A stretch of DNA of 64,000 nt from assembly GCA_963780545.1 (NCBI GenBank), contig CAWACK010000008.1:62001-126000 (forward strand), in the 5' to 3' direction. The DNA comes from UBA8941 sp963780545. Its GTDB lineage: Archaea; Thermoproteota; Bathyarchaeia; TCS64. Made by a program: the position numbers and the translations under genes. Shown piece after piece: positions 35,649-43,847 of the stretch (positions are counted from its first letter, which is position 1; each line of letters starts with the position of its first letter). Below the pieces are notes generated by a model. The model was not told where the DNA came from, made no database searches, and saw only the letters and a program-made list of their open reading frames with translations.

Positions 35649-37165
35649 GAGAGCTTCATCCTTCCCTCCACCGCATCCTCGACGACGTAGGGTATGAACT
35701 GCACAACATCCTCGGGGAGGATATGGTAACCCTTCTCAGAGTAGACCGCGTCGCCTGAGGCCCCATTTATGAAGGCGCCTGCGCAGGCCGCCTGCATCGG
35801 CTCAGCGCCCTGGGCGATGTAACCTGCAGTTATTCCGGTGAGGACGTCGCCGGTACCTCCAACGGTCATCCCAGGGTTCCCCGTCCAATTATATCTCGTA
35901 TGGAAACCGTCGCTGATGACGTCTACGGCGCCCTTTAGGAGGATTACTGCGCCGAGGCGCTTCGCCTCCTCCTCGACTATCACACCCTTCGCCCTCCAAT
36001 CCCCCTCCGCCTTCCTATCAGTGAGGATCTCAAACTCCCTACTGTGGGGCGTGAAGACTGCAGGCACCTTCAGTTTCCGACGTTTCTCACCGAATGCTTT
36101 GAGGGCATCAGCATCAATGACCATCGGCAGCTTCCTCGACTCCGTCTCCTTGATTAGTTGAATCGCCGCCTTCTTCGTATCCTCATGTAGTCCTATGCCT
36201 GGACCAAGGGCAACAGCGTCCACCTTATCAAGGAAAGGCTCCAGTTGACGGAGGTTTTTAGGGGCGAGCCTTTCGCCCTCAAGCTTGACAACAATCATGC
36301 TCGGGGAAATTACTGAGACGCCATCCGCGGCTGATTCTGGGACGGCAGTGTAGACGAGGTCCATACCTATAGCGTGGGCACCCATGCTGGCGAGAGCCGG
36401 AGCACCGTGGTAGGTCTCACTGCCACCGACTACGAGGAGTCTACCGAACATCCCCTTATGACTCTCTGCCTCACGCCTCCTGTGAACGAGGAAAACATCG
36501 CCAGGTCCAGTGAACAGCTCAGCCTCAACTGGTAGCCCCAGCTTGGCTACTATCAACTTCCCCAGCTGCTTCGGCTTTTTCCTGAATCCGATCTTTGGCT
36601 TATGAAATGTGACTGTGACATCCGCTTCAACACATTCCTCAGGCGTCTCGCCTGTATCTACTACCAGACCCGTCGGCGTGTCGACAGCGACCGTGTAGGC
36701 GGCTGAAGCGTTTATCGCGTTGATCATCATTTTAGTAACCGGTTTCAAGCCTCCACGATAAGTGTAGCCAATAAGGGCGTCCACAACTACATCAGCCTCA
36801 ACCGGGACGACTTGGGAGGTATCCTCAATAACCTCGACTTCTAGGCTCCCCGTCATCAGCTGAGCGACTTCGAAGTTGTGATGTGTTTCCTCAGACCTAA
36901 TAGAGTTTGGGTTCCCGACGAGGATAGCCTTGACGCGGTATCCACGACCCGCGAGGTGGCGGGCGGCGACGAATCCGTCTCCTCCGTTCCCGCCGAGGCC
37001 ACATGCAACCAGTACCCTGGAACCAGGCTTCACCTTAGCGGCCACAGCGTCAGCTACTGCGCTACCTGCACTCTCCATTAGGAGGAGGTTGGAGACGCCG
37101 AGATAGTTCGCGTTAAACTCGGTCGCCTGGATCTCCTTGGCCTTCAGAAACTCGTCGAGGATCAT
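35645..37165 (-). CDS. nnr: Bifunctional NAD(P)H-hydrate epimerase / ADP-dependent dehydratase
   Basis: 506 residues, a YjeF_N plus YjeF_C fusion that repairs damaged NAD(P)H hydrates. The N-terminal epimerase (~1-215) includes GLGGNGGDGFVAARHLAGRG and ADVVVDALIGYTYRGG. The C-terminal kinase-fold dehydratase (~225-495) has GMFGRLLVVGGSETYHGAPALA, GPGIG and the nucleotide site NPGMTVGGTGDVLTGITAGYIAQG. ATP/ADP-dependent S-specific dehydration plus epimerisation covers both hydrate isomers. ATG 37165. Its stop overlaps the convergent amidohydrolase by 4 bp. Confidence 0.95.
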   Translation of the reverse strand: MILDEFLKAKEIQATEFNANYLGVSNLLLMESAGSAVADAVAAKVKPGSRVLVACGLGGNGGDGFVAARHLAGRGYRVKAILVGNPNSIRSEETHHNFEVAQLMTGSLEVEVIEDTSQVVPVEADVVVDALIGYTYRGGLKPVTKMMINAINASAAYTVAVDTPTGLVVDTGETPEECVEADVTVTFHKPKIGFRKKPKQLGKLIVAKLGLPVEAELFTGPGDVFLVHRRREAESHKGMFGRLLVVGGSETYHGAPALASMGAHAIGMDLVYTAVPESAADGVSVISPSMIVVKLEGERLAPKNLRQLEPFLDKVDAVALGPGIGLHEDTKKAAIQLIKETESRKLPMVIDADALKAFGEKRRKLKVPAVFTPHSREFEILTDRKAEGDWRAKGVIVEEEAKRLGAVILLKGAVDVISDGFHTRYNWTGNPGMTVGGTGDVLTGITAGYIAQGAEPMQAACAGAFINGASGDAVYSEKGYHILPEDVVQFIPYVVEDAVEGRMKLS

Positions 37166-37205
37166 GCAACTTCAGATTCTCAGGTGCTCCGGGAGGCTTT
37201 AAGAC

Positions 37206-37943
37206 TCACGGGTGGACGGCGATGTCTGTAACTGAGTCGATGTGATATAACTTACGTGATGACGTGATGTTTAACTTACCCACGATCAACGCCGCCCTAA
37301 AGTCTGCAGCCTCTGCGGCCTCCGCATCCACCAACTGATCACCCACGTAGACGGTTTTTGAGGGTGCGGTCTCCATCTTTTCGCAAGCTGCTAGAAGGAG
37401 GTCTGGGGCAGGTTTGGGATTCACAGCGTCCTCGGAACCCACAACAACCGAAAACAGCTCACGAATGTTTAGAATGGTTAACAGCTCTTCCGTTATCCTG
37501 CTGGAGCCATTTGTGGCTATTCCCAGCTTTAAACCCGCTAACTTGAGACGTCTTAGACATACCTCGACGCCCCTGAAGAGGTGAGGTGTAAATTTTTTCA
37601 TCTGGATGGCATCCGCATCGGAGTATGCGGCTTCCGCAAGAGCCCTCGCCTCATGCCAGCCCCGCCCCGTAGTATAGATGGCGGCTGCGGCGATTGCCAT
37701 ATCCTCCCTCCGAGCGGCCTCAGCTACAGGCCCGACCATGTCGATGGAATGGCGGATGGGATCGTATCCCCCGAGGGGTGCCCATACATCTGCAGCCTTT
37801 TTACCCGCCCTCGCCTCGATTGCTGAGAACCTCAGTGCTGCTAGATTCCGGTACCTTTCTTCGTTATCCACAAGCGTACCGTCCACATCGAAGAGTGCGA
37901 ACTCGCAATAAAGCTCATCACCGTTGACTAGAATAATCGGCAT
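37206..37943 (-). CDS. HAD-superfamily hydrolase (phosphoglycolate phosphatase-like)
   Basis: 245 residues. Motif I is FDVDGTLVDNEERY with the nucleophile Asp, motif II ATNGSSR (Ser/Thr), Lys in PKPAPD and motif IV GDQLVDAEAA with the last Asp pair (Asp-x-x-x-Asp). The helical cap spans residues ~25-130. Probable phosphatase for small phosphoesters. ATG 37943 is chosen, with 37961 as an alternative. Downstream of the NNR gene on the same strand with 40 bp between them. Confidence 0.9.
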   Translation of the reverse strand: MPIILVNGDELYCEFALFDVDGTLVDNEERYRNLAALRFSAIEARAGKKAADVWAPLGGYDPIRHSIDMVGPVAEAARREDMAIAAAAIYTTGRGWHEARALAEAAYSDADAIQMKKFTPHLFRGVEVCLRRLKLAGLKLGIATNGSSRITEELLTILNIRELFSVVVGSEDAVNPKPAPDLLLAACEKMETAPSKTVYVGDQLVDAEAAEAADFRAALIVGKLNITSSRKLYHIDSVTDIAVHP

Positions 37944-38033
37944 ACAGTTTACACCCGTCAACAGCCTGGTGGATAATGCTCACAACTGGTAACTTTTAAG
38001 TACCTTCGCTCCAAGAGATGTACGGTGGATTAC

Positions 38034-38261
38034 ATGGCAACGGCTTTCGTGTTGATAAATGCGGAGATAGGAGCAGAGACCGAGGTGCTGAAGGGCCTCA
38101 AGGATATCAAGGAGGTCAAGGAGGCCCACATGGTATACGGCGTCTACGACATCATCGCCAGAATCGAAACAGACACCATGCAGGAACTCAAGGACATAAT
38201 AAGCTGGAAGATCAGGCGCCTCGATAAGGTCCGCAGCACATTGACCATGATTGTGGTCTAA
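38034..38261 (+). CDS. Stand-alone RAM (Lrp/AsnC ligand-binding) domain protein
   Basis: 75 residues, MATAFVLINAEIG to VRSTLTMIVV, with no DNA-binding domain. Close paralogue of the gene at 453-683 (shared KIRRL, VRSTLTM, AFVLIN). The ATG at 38034 aligns with that paralogue. A CTTTTAAGTA box at about 37995 is a plausible promoter. Likely binds amino acids and may modulate full-length Lrp proteins; none is in the window. Confidence 0.87.
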   Translation: MATAFVLINAEIGAETEVLKGLKDIKEVKEAHMVYGVYDIIARIETDTMQELKDIISWKIRRLDKVRSTLTMIVV

Positions 38262-38298
38262 ACCCTTCCCACTTTCAACAGCTTCTTTCGGTTAATTA

Positions 38299-38781
38299 TT
38301 ATAGTTTGAAGCTCATTTTCAGCCCCATTACCTCCTCATTCTCCATGATGAGGCGGTCCCTCCCGAAGCTCCATCGGGGGAAGTGGATTAGTATGTCCAT
38401 GCCGAGGAGGCTGAAGACGAGCTCCTTGGGTAGTGGCTTGAAATCTGGGCCAGGCGGGAGGACTGCAAGGCTCTCCATCGGGAAACTGACGTAGCCTCGC
38501 TTATTGTCGAGGAGCCCAGCGAGGACGGGGAGGATTATTTCTGCCTGGTGTATAACTTTAAGGTCGACTGGTCCCTTCGCGGTCACGATCGTCTTCGTCA
38601 CCGACTGGAGGCTTAGGTGGTCGATGTTGAGCCTCGCGACATCGTCGGGGAGTAGGCAGGAGTTGGAACTACCCGTATCCACGAGGAGGGTGATCTGCTG
38701 ATTCTGGTAGGTTGGCGGGTACCTGACGTAGCCTTCGACCCTGGCTTGCTTGAGTTTGTCAATTTTACCTATTAGCCGCAT
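38299..38781 (-). CDS. Retropepsin-like aspartic protease domain protein
   Basis: 160 residues. The catalytic triad pattern is LLVDTGSSNSCLL (Asp-Thr-Gly) about residue 34, with the structural LLGMDILIHF block near the end, as in single-lobe clan AA proteases (gag/Ddi1-like) that act as homodimers. No transmembrane segment. ATG 38781 (MRLIGKID) preferred over an upstream start ten codons earlier. Divergent from tiaS. In archaea the role of these proteins is unknown; they may trim or regulate housekeeping proteins. Confidence 0.78.
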   Translation of the reverse strand: MRLIGKIDKLKQARVEGYVRYPPTYQNQQITLLVDTGSSNSCLLPDDVARLNIDHLSLQSVTKTIVTAKGPVDLKVIHQAEIILPVLAGLLDNKRGYVSFPMESLAVLPPGPDFKPLPKELVFSLLGMDILIHFPRWSFGRDRLIMENEEVMGLKMSFKL

Positions 38782-38849
38782 TGTGCCTCGTATCCGTCTA
38801 TAGGCCAACAAGTTTATAGAGCTTTAATCAACAGTCGAAGCGAGCCCCC

Positions 38850-40163
38850 ATGCTCCTCCACATCGGGATCGACGACACCGACTCACCTCAGGGGGGATGC
38901 ACCACCTATATCGCAGCCCTCTTAGTTGAGAGGCTGGAGGCCATTGGTTGCAGGTTTGTCGACTACCCTAACCTACTTAGGCTCAACCCAAATGCACCTT
39001 GGAAGACTAGGGGAAATGGTGCAATCTGCCTCAGGGTTGAGGCGCCAGATAATGAAGCAGCGATTAGGAATGAGGTCATTAATATTTTGAAGACCCATTC
39101 CGAGTTCGACTGCGACAACACCAATCCAGGAGCAGTCTTCCACGAAGGGCAAATACCATCGGAGATTAAGGGTTTCTACGAGAGAGTCGTCCAAACAATC
39201 GTCGACCTCGACGAAGCGGAACGCCTGATAGATGAATATTGTTCTGGGGCCGTTGCTTGGAAAAACAGGAGGGGTCTCATCGGAGCTCTCGCTGCTATCG
39301 GTGGGACACTGGAGGGAGACCACACCTACGAGCTTCTCACCTACAGAACCCCAACTAACAGGGGCACACCGCGAAGGGTGATTGAGGACTCGATCAGAAG
39401 AATGGATGCGGTATCACCCGACACGTTTAACAGCGTTGACCCAGAAACTGGCCAGGTCCTCATCACGCCGAGGGGCCCAGACCCAGTTCTCTACGGTGTT
39501 AGGGGCGAGACAGCGGGGGCGGTCCTTCGAGCCTTCGGGCTCATAGGAGTAGAGGAACAAATCGAGAGGTGGGCCATATTCAGGACCAACCAAGGAACCG
39601 ATGTGCATTTTGCTAGGACCTATAAAGTATCCGAACTCAAACCCAGGTACCCAGCCGTCATCACAGGACATATCTATGGAGCGCCCAGAATCATTGAGGG
39701 TGGACACGTAATAATTACTATCAGCGATGGTTTAGGCTGTATCGACTGCGCTGCCTATGAGCCCAGCGGAAGCTTCAGGAAAGTGATCCTGAGGCTCAAA
39801 GATGGAGATGAAGTCCGCGCTGCAGGAGGTGTTAGAGAGACTAAAATGGGGCTTACTCTCAACTTAGAGCGCCTTGAGGTTCTCAGCATCTCAACCGAAT
39901 ACAGATATTTGAATCCTAGATGTCCAAGCTGCGGCGGCTCAACCGAATCGATGGGGAGAGGACAAGGGTTGAGGTGCAAGAAGTGTGGCTACAGAGATAA
40001 GGAGTTGATTAGGATCCGTGAGAAGGTGCCTCGAGATCTAGAACTAGGAATCTATCTCCCCCCACCTAGGGCCGAGAGGCACCTCACCAAGCCACTTAAG
40101 AGATACGACCATGAGAACATAGGCGTGCCCTCTAAGCTCTTCGAACCATGGCACTCCGGTTAG
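38850..40163 (+). CDS. tiaS: tRNA(Ile2) 2-agmatinylcytidine synthetase
   Basis: 437 residues, full length. N-terminus GIDDTDSPQGGCTTYIAALL is the TCKD catalytic domain; APWKTRGNGAICLRV and NNPGAVFHEG-type segments follow, then the FLD region, an OB fold (VITGHIYGAP, VIITISDG) and a C-terminal zinc ribbon with CPSCGG and CKKCG near residue 360-385. It attaches agmatine to C34 of tRNAIle2 with ATP so that it reads AUA; the modification is archaea-specific. ATG 38850 begins at the family start. Confidence 0.97.
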   Translation: MLLHIGIDDTDSPQGGCTTYIAALLVERLEAIGCRFVDYPNLLRLNPNAPWKTRGNGAICLRVEAPDNEAAIRNEVINILKTHSEFDCDNTNPGAVFHEGQIPSEIKGFYERVVQTIVDLDEAERLIDEYCSGAVAWKNRRGLIGALAAIGGTLEGDHTYELLTYRTPTNRGTPRRVIEDSIRRMDAVSPDTFNSVDPETGQVLITPRGPDPVLYGVRGETAGAVLRAFGLIGVEEQIERWAIFRTNQGTDVHFARTYKVSELKPRYPAVITGHIYGAPRIIEGGHVIITISDGLGCIDCAAYEPSGSFRKVILRLKDGDEVRAAGGVRETKMGLTLNLERLEVLSISTEYRYLNPRCPSCGGSTESMGRGQGLRCKKCGYRDKELIRIREKVPRDLELGIYLPPPRAERHLTKPLKRYDHENIGVPSKLFEPWHSG

Positions 40164-40194
40164 GCTTTTAATTCACTGAGCAGAGTTCTCCATC

Positions 40195-40374
40195 ATGCAA
40201 AAGCAGCGGTGCCCAAAATGTGGTTCCGAGGAACTCATAGAGAACATGTCCCACGTTTACAATGAGTGGGGTGAATTCGCCGGGATTGAGATTTATAAGA
40301 AGTGTAACAAGTGCGGGGAAATCATTAGAGATGAGACTAAGATTGAAAAAGAGCCTGCCAAAGACAAAATTTAG
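40195..40374 (+). CDS. 59-residue zinc-ribbon protein
   Basis: Starts MQKQRCPKCGSEEL and has a second knuckle CNKCGEII; the two CxxC pairs are 29 residues apart, so a single four-Cys ribbon is likely. Charged C-terminal tail. 31 bp after tiaS on the same strand, so it may be co-transcribed. Family unknown, with similarity in style to the small zinc-ribbon proteins near transcription or translation genes. Confidence 0.72.
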   Translation: MQKQRCPKCGSEELIENMSHVYNEWGEFAGIEIYKKCNKCGEIIRDETKIEKEPAKDKI

Positions 40375-40459
40375 CCAGGCTGGACCAGTATCCTCAATCG
40401 TGATGGTGACTTCAGTCGACGCAGACGATAAACCCAAAATCGTAAAGTTTGGTTTTTAA
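40350..40459 (+). pseudogene. Flavin reductase N-terminal fossil
   Basis: Read in the frame ending at TAA 40457-40459, this stretch gives QAGPVSSIVMVTSVDADDK and then PKIVKFGF, which lines up with QAGPTGNVVMVSCCDGDGR and ANIITVGM of the intact flavin reductase starting at 40558. It begins in or just after the zinc-ribbon gene and stops after ~30 residues, so it appears to be the remains of a tandem duplicate. No start codon of its own. Confidence 0.55.
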
Positions 40460-40557
40460 AGATACGAAAACTCATCTTAGAGAATTTATATCCAAATGTT
40501 GTTTTACTCGAAAGCTTCGTCCTAACGTTTTTAATCGGATATACCTACGAACCTCAC

Positions 40558-41091
40558 ATGCCGAAAGTCGAGATGCCAGCGAATAAGATGCTTCAGGCTG
40601 GACCCACGGGGAACGTCGTAATGGTTAGTTGCTGCGATGGAGATGGTCGAGCAAACATCATAACGGTTGGCATGTATATGCCGATCAGCATCAACCCTCC
40701 TCAAGTCTGCATAGGCATCGCACCTGAAAGGTTCAGCCACGATCTGATTTTTGAACAGGGTGAATTTGTGGTTAACTCACCCAGTTTTTCTCTTAAGGAT
40801 AAGATGCATCTCTGTGGAATCAAGTCTGGGAGAGAAATCGATAAGTTCAAGGTGTTCGGATTGACACCGATCCAAGCGAAGAAGGTCAGACCTCCACTCA
40901 TCAAGGAGTGCTTTGGACACATTGAGTGCGAGGTAGTTAATAGTATAACATGTGGCGACCACACGCTTTTCGTTGGGGAAGTTGTGTCAGCCTCTGCAGA
41001 CAGGGAAGTCTTAGCTGGTACAAACCTAGATGCTTTAAAAGCACAACCGATAATGCAGAAAAATAATGTATATTTTACGATCACAAGTTGA
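40558..41091 (+). CDS. Flavin reductase-like FMN-binding protein
   Basis: 177 residues. Split-barrel fold with QAGPTGNVVMVSCCDGDGRA, ITVGMYMPISINPPQVCIGIAP (flavin-binding), FVVNSPSF and GHIECEVVNSITCGDHTLFVGEVV. Such proteins reduce flavins with NAD(P)H or form flavoprotein electron carriers in anaerobes. ATG 40558; the TTTTTAAT box 30 bp upstream is a possible promoter. A truncated relative precedes it. Confidence 0.9.
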   Translation: MPKVEMPANKMLQAGPTGNVVMVSCCDGDGRANIITVGMYMPISINPPQVCIGIAPERFSHDLIFEQGEFVVNSPSFSLKDKMHLCGIKSGREIDKFKVFGLTPIQAKKVRPPLIKECFGHIECEVVNSITCGDHTLFVGEVVSASADREVLAGTNLDALKAQPIMQKNNVYFTITS

Positions 41092-41186
41092 AATTCATAT
41101 ATTCGGAATGAGTGCCATCTCCATTATGATTTAACTTGGAATGTAAGCGTGTCGCGCGTGCGATAATAGGAGGCTGTGACTTAACC

Positions 41187-41374
41187 TTATGTTACAAAGT
41201 ATCCGATTGCCCCACAAATAAAGAGGTAAACTAAAACAGTGACTGGAAAAGATAGAGGCGAAACACCCGGCGTTAGTTGAAAGCCACCAACCCAAATACC
41301 AGACCCATTATTCCACCTATCAAAATATTGCTAATTAACTTTACAGTTATTTTCTTAGTTAAAGTCTCATCCAC
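41187..41374 (-). CDS. Small two-helix membrane protein, frameshifted
   Basis: Hidden gene of ~62 residues. From GTG 41374 the first frame reads DETLTKKITVKLIS then a hydrophobic helix NILIGGIMGLVFGLVAF; a missing T at about TTT 41272-41281 moves to the next frame, QLTPGVSPLSFPVTVLVYLFI and CGAIGYFVT, ending at TAA 41187. The two helices with a short Gly/Pro-rich loop look like a real small integral membrane protein. It is downstream of a membrane-anchored coiled-coil protein on the same strand. No family assigned. Confidence 0.45.
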
Positions 41375-41442
41375 TCATCTATAAAATGCCTCATTTCTAT
41401 TATTTTATCTAGCACATAAAAAAAGGAAACATGTTTTAAATA

Positions 41443-42450
41443 TCAACTAGATAAGAAGGCTACTAAGTCAGAGAGGGTCCCGTTGAATTTTATTTGATAA
41501 GCACCATTCGTCGTATCAATGTTATAGAGTGTAAAATTAGTAATAGTTTGACCTTTGGATAACCAATAGTTGTAGTATGATCCAAGCTCCGCTGCTGCGA
41601 TCTTTGGCGTAGCCACATCATGATCCATCGTCACATACCCTCCCGATAAATCAAAAATACATACCTGGCCCCCCGCAGAGGGACAAAATATGGCTGAGTG
41701 AATTGACTCATCTGAAAACGTTAAGACACCAATGTAGGCGGAGTTCAAGGTGTACTTAATGTACCGATCGTAGTACTTCATCATCGCGTACTCGAGTATG
41801 GCTTGATTCTCGGAGTCTCCCTGCCCCGTTGATAAGGTAAATTCGGGAGTTTGAAGGTACTCTTCACGTTCAAGTATTTTGAAACCAGAGTTTACATGGG
41901 TACCATTATAGTTTATAGAAGTTGTTTCTATGTAGGGAATATTTACATCATTTGTTGATGTTATTCGTCGACCAGTTAACCACGTGTTTATCTTATCATA
42001 GGCGGCTATGTAACTAGGCTCATTGGGTAGGAGCTCCGTTACTTTGGCTCCTACTTGTTTTATGTCGCTGTCATTTAACGTCCTAGCAAATGAGGCTGTT
42101 ATGAAGCAGTAGGATTGGAGGGTGTTATTTAGGTAGGTTAGGTTTCCTGAGATTTGCTCGAAGTAATTCGAGGCTAGCTGGCTGCTGGCCTTTAGTTGAG
42201 TGTAGCTGCTTTGAAGCTTAGAATAGTTAGCTTCGATTAGTTGTTTTTGCTGATTTAGGTTATCATAGCTCTTTTGGAGGTCATTTTTCTGGTTTCCTAG
42301 TAGTTGATATTGGCTGTAGAGTGCGGTGTATTGTATCTGTGAGTCCGAGAGTTTTCCTCTGATGTCGGTTACTTGGTAGTTGATCGCAAAATAGCCTACA
42401 CCGGCACCAACTATTAATCCAATTATGAGGTAGATTATTTTTTGTTCCAT
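41443..42450 (-). CDS. Membrane-anchored extracytoplasmic protein with long coiled coil
   Basis: 335 residues, family unknown. A single N-terminal helix (residues ~5-23, IIYLIIGLIVGAGVGYF) serves as signal anchor. Residues ~27-100 are a coiled coil (SYDNLNQQKQLIEANYSKL). The C-terminal domain, ~110-335, holds conserved-looking patches IPYIETTSINYNGTH and EYAMMKYYDRYIKYTL, with two Cys that could bond outside the cell. N-glycosylation sequons (NLT, NGT, NFT) support surface exposure. Transcribed divergently from the short hypothetical at 42650; a CGCGCGCA element is in that gap. Confidence 0.72.
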   Translation of the reverse strand: MEQKIIYLIIGLIVGAGVGYFAINYQVTDIRGKLSDSQIQYTALYSQYQLLGNQKNDLQKSYDNLNQQKQLIEANYSKLQSSYTQLKASSQLASNYFEQISGNLTYLNNTLQSYCFITASFARTLNDSDIKQVGAKVTELLPNEPSYIAAYDKINTWLTGRRITSTNDVNIPYIETTSINYNGTHVNSGFKILEREEYLQTPEFTLSTGQGDSENQAILEYAMMKYYDRYIKYTLNSAYIGVLTFSDESIHSAIFCPSAGGQVCIFDLSGGYVTMDHDVATPKIAAAELGSYYNYWLSKGQTITNFTLYNIDTTNGAYQIKFNGTLSDLVAFLSS

Positions 42451-42649
42451 GTTGTTAAAGTAATTAGTTTAGATTAAAAACTGATGGATCGTTTATACAT
42501 TACGCGCGCACTTAGCAGTAGGATAATGGAATATACTAGTGCACTGAATCAACTACACACAATAGGTCTATTATTAACTCACTTTACTCTGTGAATCTTG
42601 TTAATGTTAATAAAGATGGGTCATCTTCAACCGGGATGAGGCGTTACGA

Positions 42650-42997
42650 TTGAGAAGTTATCTGAAACTCTACGGTCCACCGCTCCTTAAGGCGATGAAG
42701 ACGCTTGAAAAAATCGCCGTTGATATGCCAGAGGTGTGTATTATGGATACCTTCATCGAAAAATCTTACCCCCCTTTACAAACCAACGAGGATGTGATGA
42801 ACTACTTCGATGTAGATGACTTGTCTGCGGAGAGGTGCCGTAATATAATCAGTAAGTCGGGTGAGAGGATCGGCGATGCGGATTTCTTCTTCGAGTGGTT
42901 CTCTGAGCCAAGTATCGATCAACTAAACCTGCTAATCGAGAAAATTGATGAGGCCTTGAAGCCGCTCGGCGCTAGCTATACGATATCAACGAAGTGA
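42650..42997 (+). CDS. Hypothetical 115-residue protein
   Basis: Start TTG 42650 (GATGAGG lies ~11 bases upstream); no ATG or GTG exists in the frame before. Helical soluble protein, acidic (YFDVDDLSAERCRNIISKSGERIGDADFF). Two Cys. It has the style of small archaeal conserved proteins but I do not recognise it. Codon usage fits the neighbours. Confidence 0.6.
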   Translation: MRSYLKLYGPPLLKAMKTLEKIAVDMPEVCIMDTFIEKSYPPLQTNEDVMNYFDVDDLSAERCRNIISKSGERIGDADFFFEWFSEPSIDQLNLLIEKIDEALKPLGASYTISTK

Positions 42998-43031
42998 ACG
43001 CTCAGAGAGTTAGTAAAAACTCTGAACTCAT

Positions 43032-43847
43032 TTAATACCAGCCGAGGGTCCCCTCACGTTTCGACCTGTTCACACCCCACCAAAATACCTTGTATCCCAA
43101 TGGGAGGAGTACAACGGCAAATATTGTCCCTTTAAGGAACTCCAGTAGTATGGCGGGGTCGGTCATGGAGGGGTTTGTCAACATGGCGACACGGCATAGA
43201 TGATACACCCAGGTTTGTGGGAGGAACCATGAGATGGTGGATGCCCCCGGAAATAAGATTGTGTCAAGGTATATGACTGGGAAAGCGATGCCGGAGAAGA
43301 GGTTTTGCAATACGTTCAGCGCCCAAGTTATTGGGTCTGTAGACTTGGTGAGTATCCTCAATCCAGTTGAGATCATTGCAAGCCCCATCATGATTGCGGC
43401 AGAGATGGCGAAGGCGAGGATGACGGCGATGATGTTCGCATTTATCGTGGCGTGGAAGAAGGAGATGCCGATGAAGTAGTAGGGTATGAAGCTGAGGATG
43501 GAGAATATGTAGGTCCATGTTATGTTTCCAAGAACGAAAATTGGCGTGCTCACGCCCGTCATGAGGATCGTTTCGAGAGTCCACGGGTTGAGTTGGGTCT
43601 GTATTCCCTGGACGAGCGGCATGACAAGGTTGCTCACCATGACTCCGATGAGGAGGAAGGAGATGTAGTCGCTGCCATACATCTCCTGAACTGGTCTTTG
43701 GACGTAGGCAGCCTGGACGCCCCAGCTGAATACGGCTATGAAGATACCGACTATCGATGTTATCGCCGCGGTTCTGTAAGTTGCCCAGCTGAACATATCG
43801 CGTTCCGTGAAGGCGATTATCTGTTTGAGGGCTATCGGCATCTTCAT
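43032..43847 (-). CDS. ABC-2 type transporter permease
   Basis: 271 residues with six transmembrane helices: (1) TSIVGIFIAVFSWGV, (2) ISFLLIGVMVSNLVM, (3) IFSILSFIPYYFIGISF, (4) IIAVILAFAISAAIMMGLAM, (5) near NLFSGIAFPVIYLDTI, and (6) IFAVVLLPLGYKVFWWG. The FPVIYL segment with preceding GIAFP is the ABC-2 signature. The ATG overlaps the ATPase gene's stop by ATGA, so the two are translationally coupled. Likely exports lipids, glycans, drugs or peptides. Confidence 0.9.
   Translation of the reverse strand: MKMPIALKQIIAFTERDMFSWATYRTAAITSIVGIFIAVFSWGVQAAYVQRPVQEMYGSDYISFLLIGVMVSNLVMPLVQGIQTQLNPWTLETILMTGVSTPIFVLGNITWTYIFSILSFIPYYFIGISFFHATINANIIAVILAFAISAAIMMGLAMISTGLRILTKSTDPITWALNVLQNLFSGIAFPVIYLDTILFPGASTISWFLPQTWVYHLCRVAMLTNPSMTDPAILLEFLKGTIFAVVLLPLGYKVFWWGVNRSKREGTLGWY

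Noticed and set aside
40168..40437. 89-residue minus-strand frame
   Set aside because: Shadow of the zinc-ribbon gene and flavin reductase fossil.
41092..42649. tRNA or CRISPR in AT-rich gaps
   Set aside because: No T-loop GGTTCRA pattern, cloverleaf or regularly spaced repeat seen, here or elsewhere in the window.
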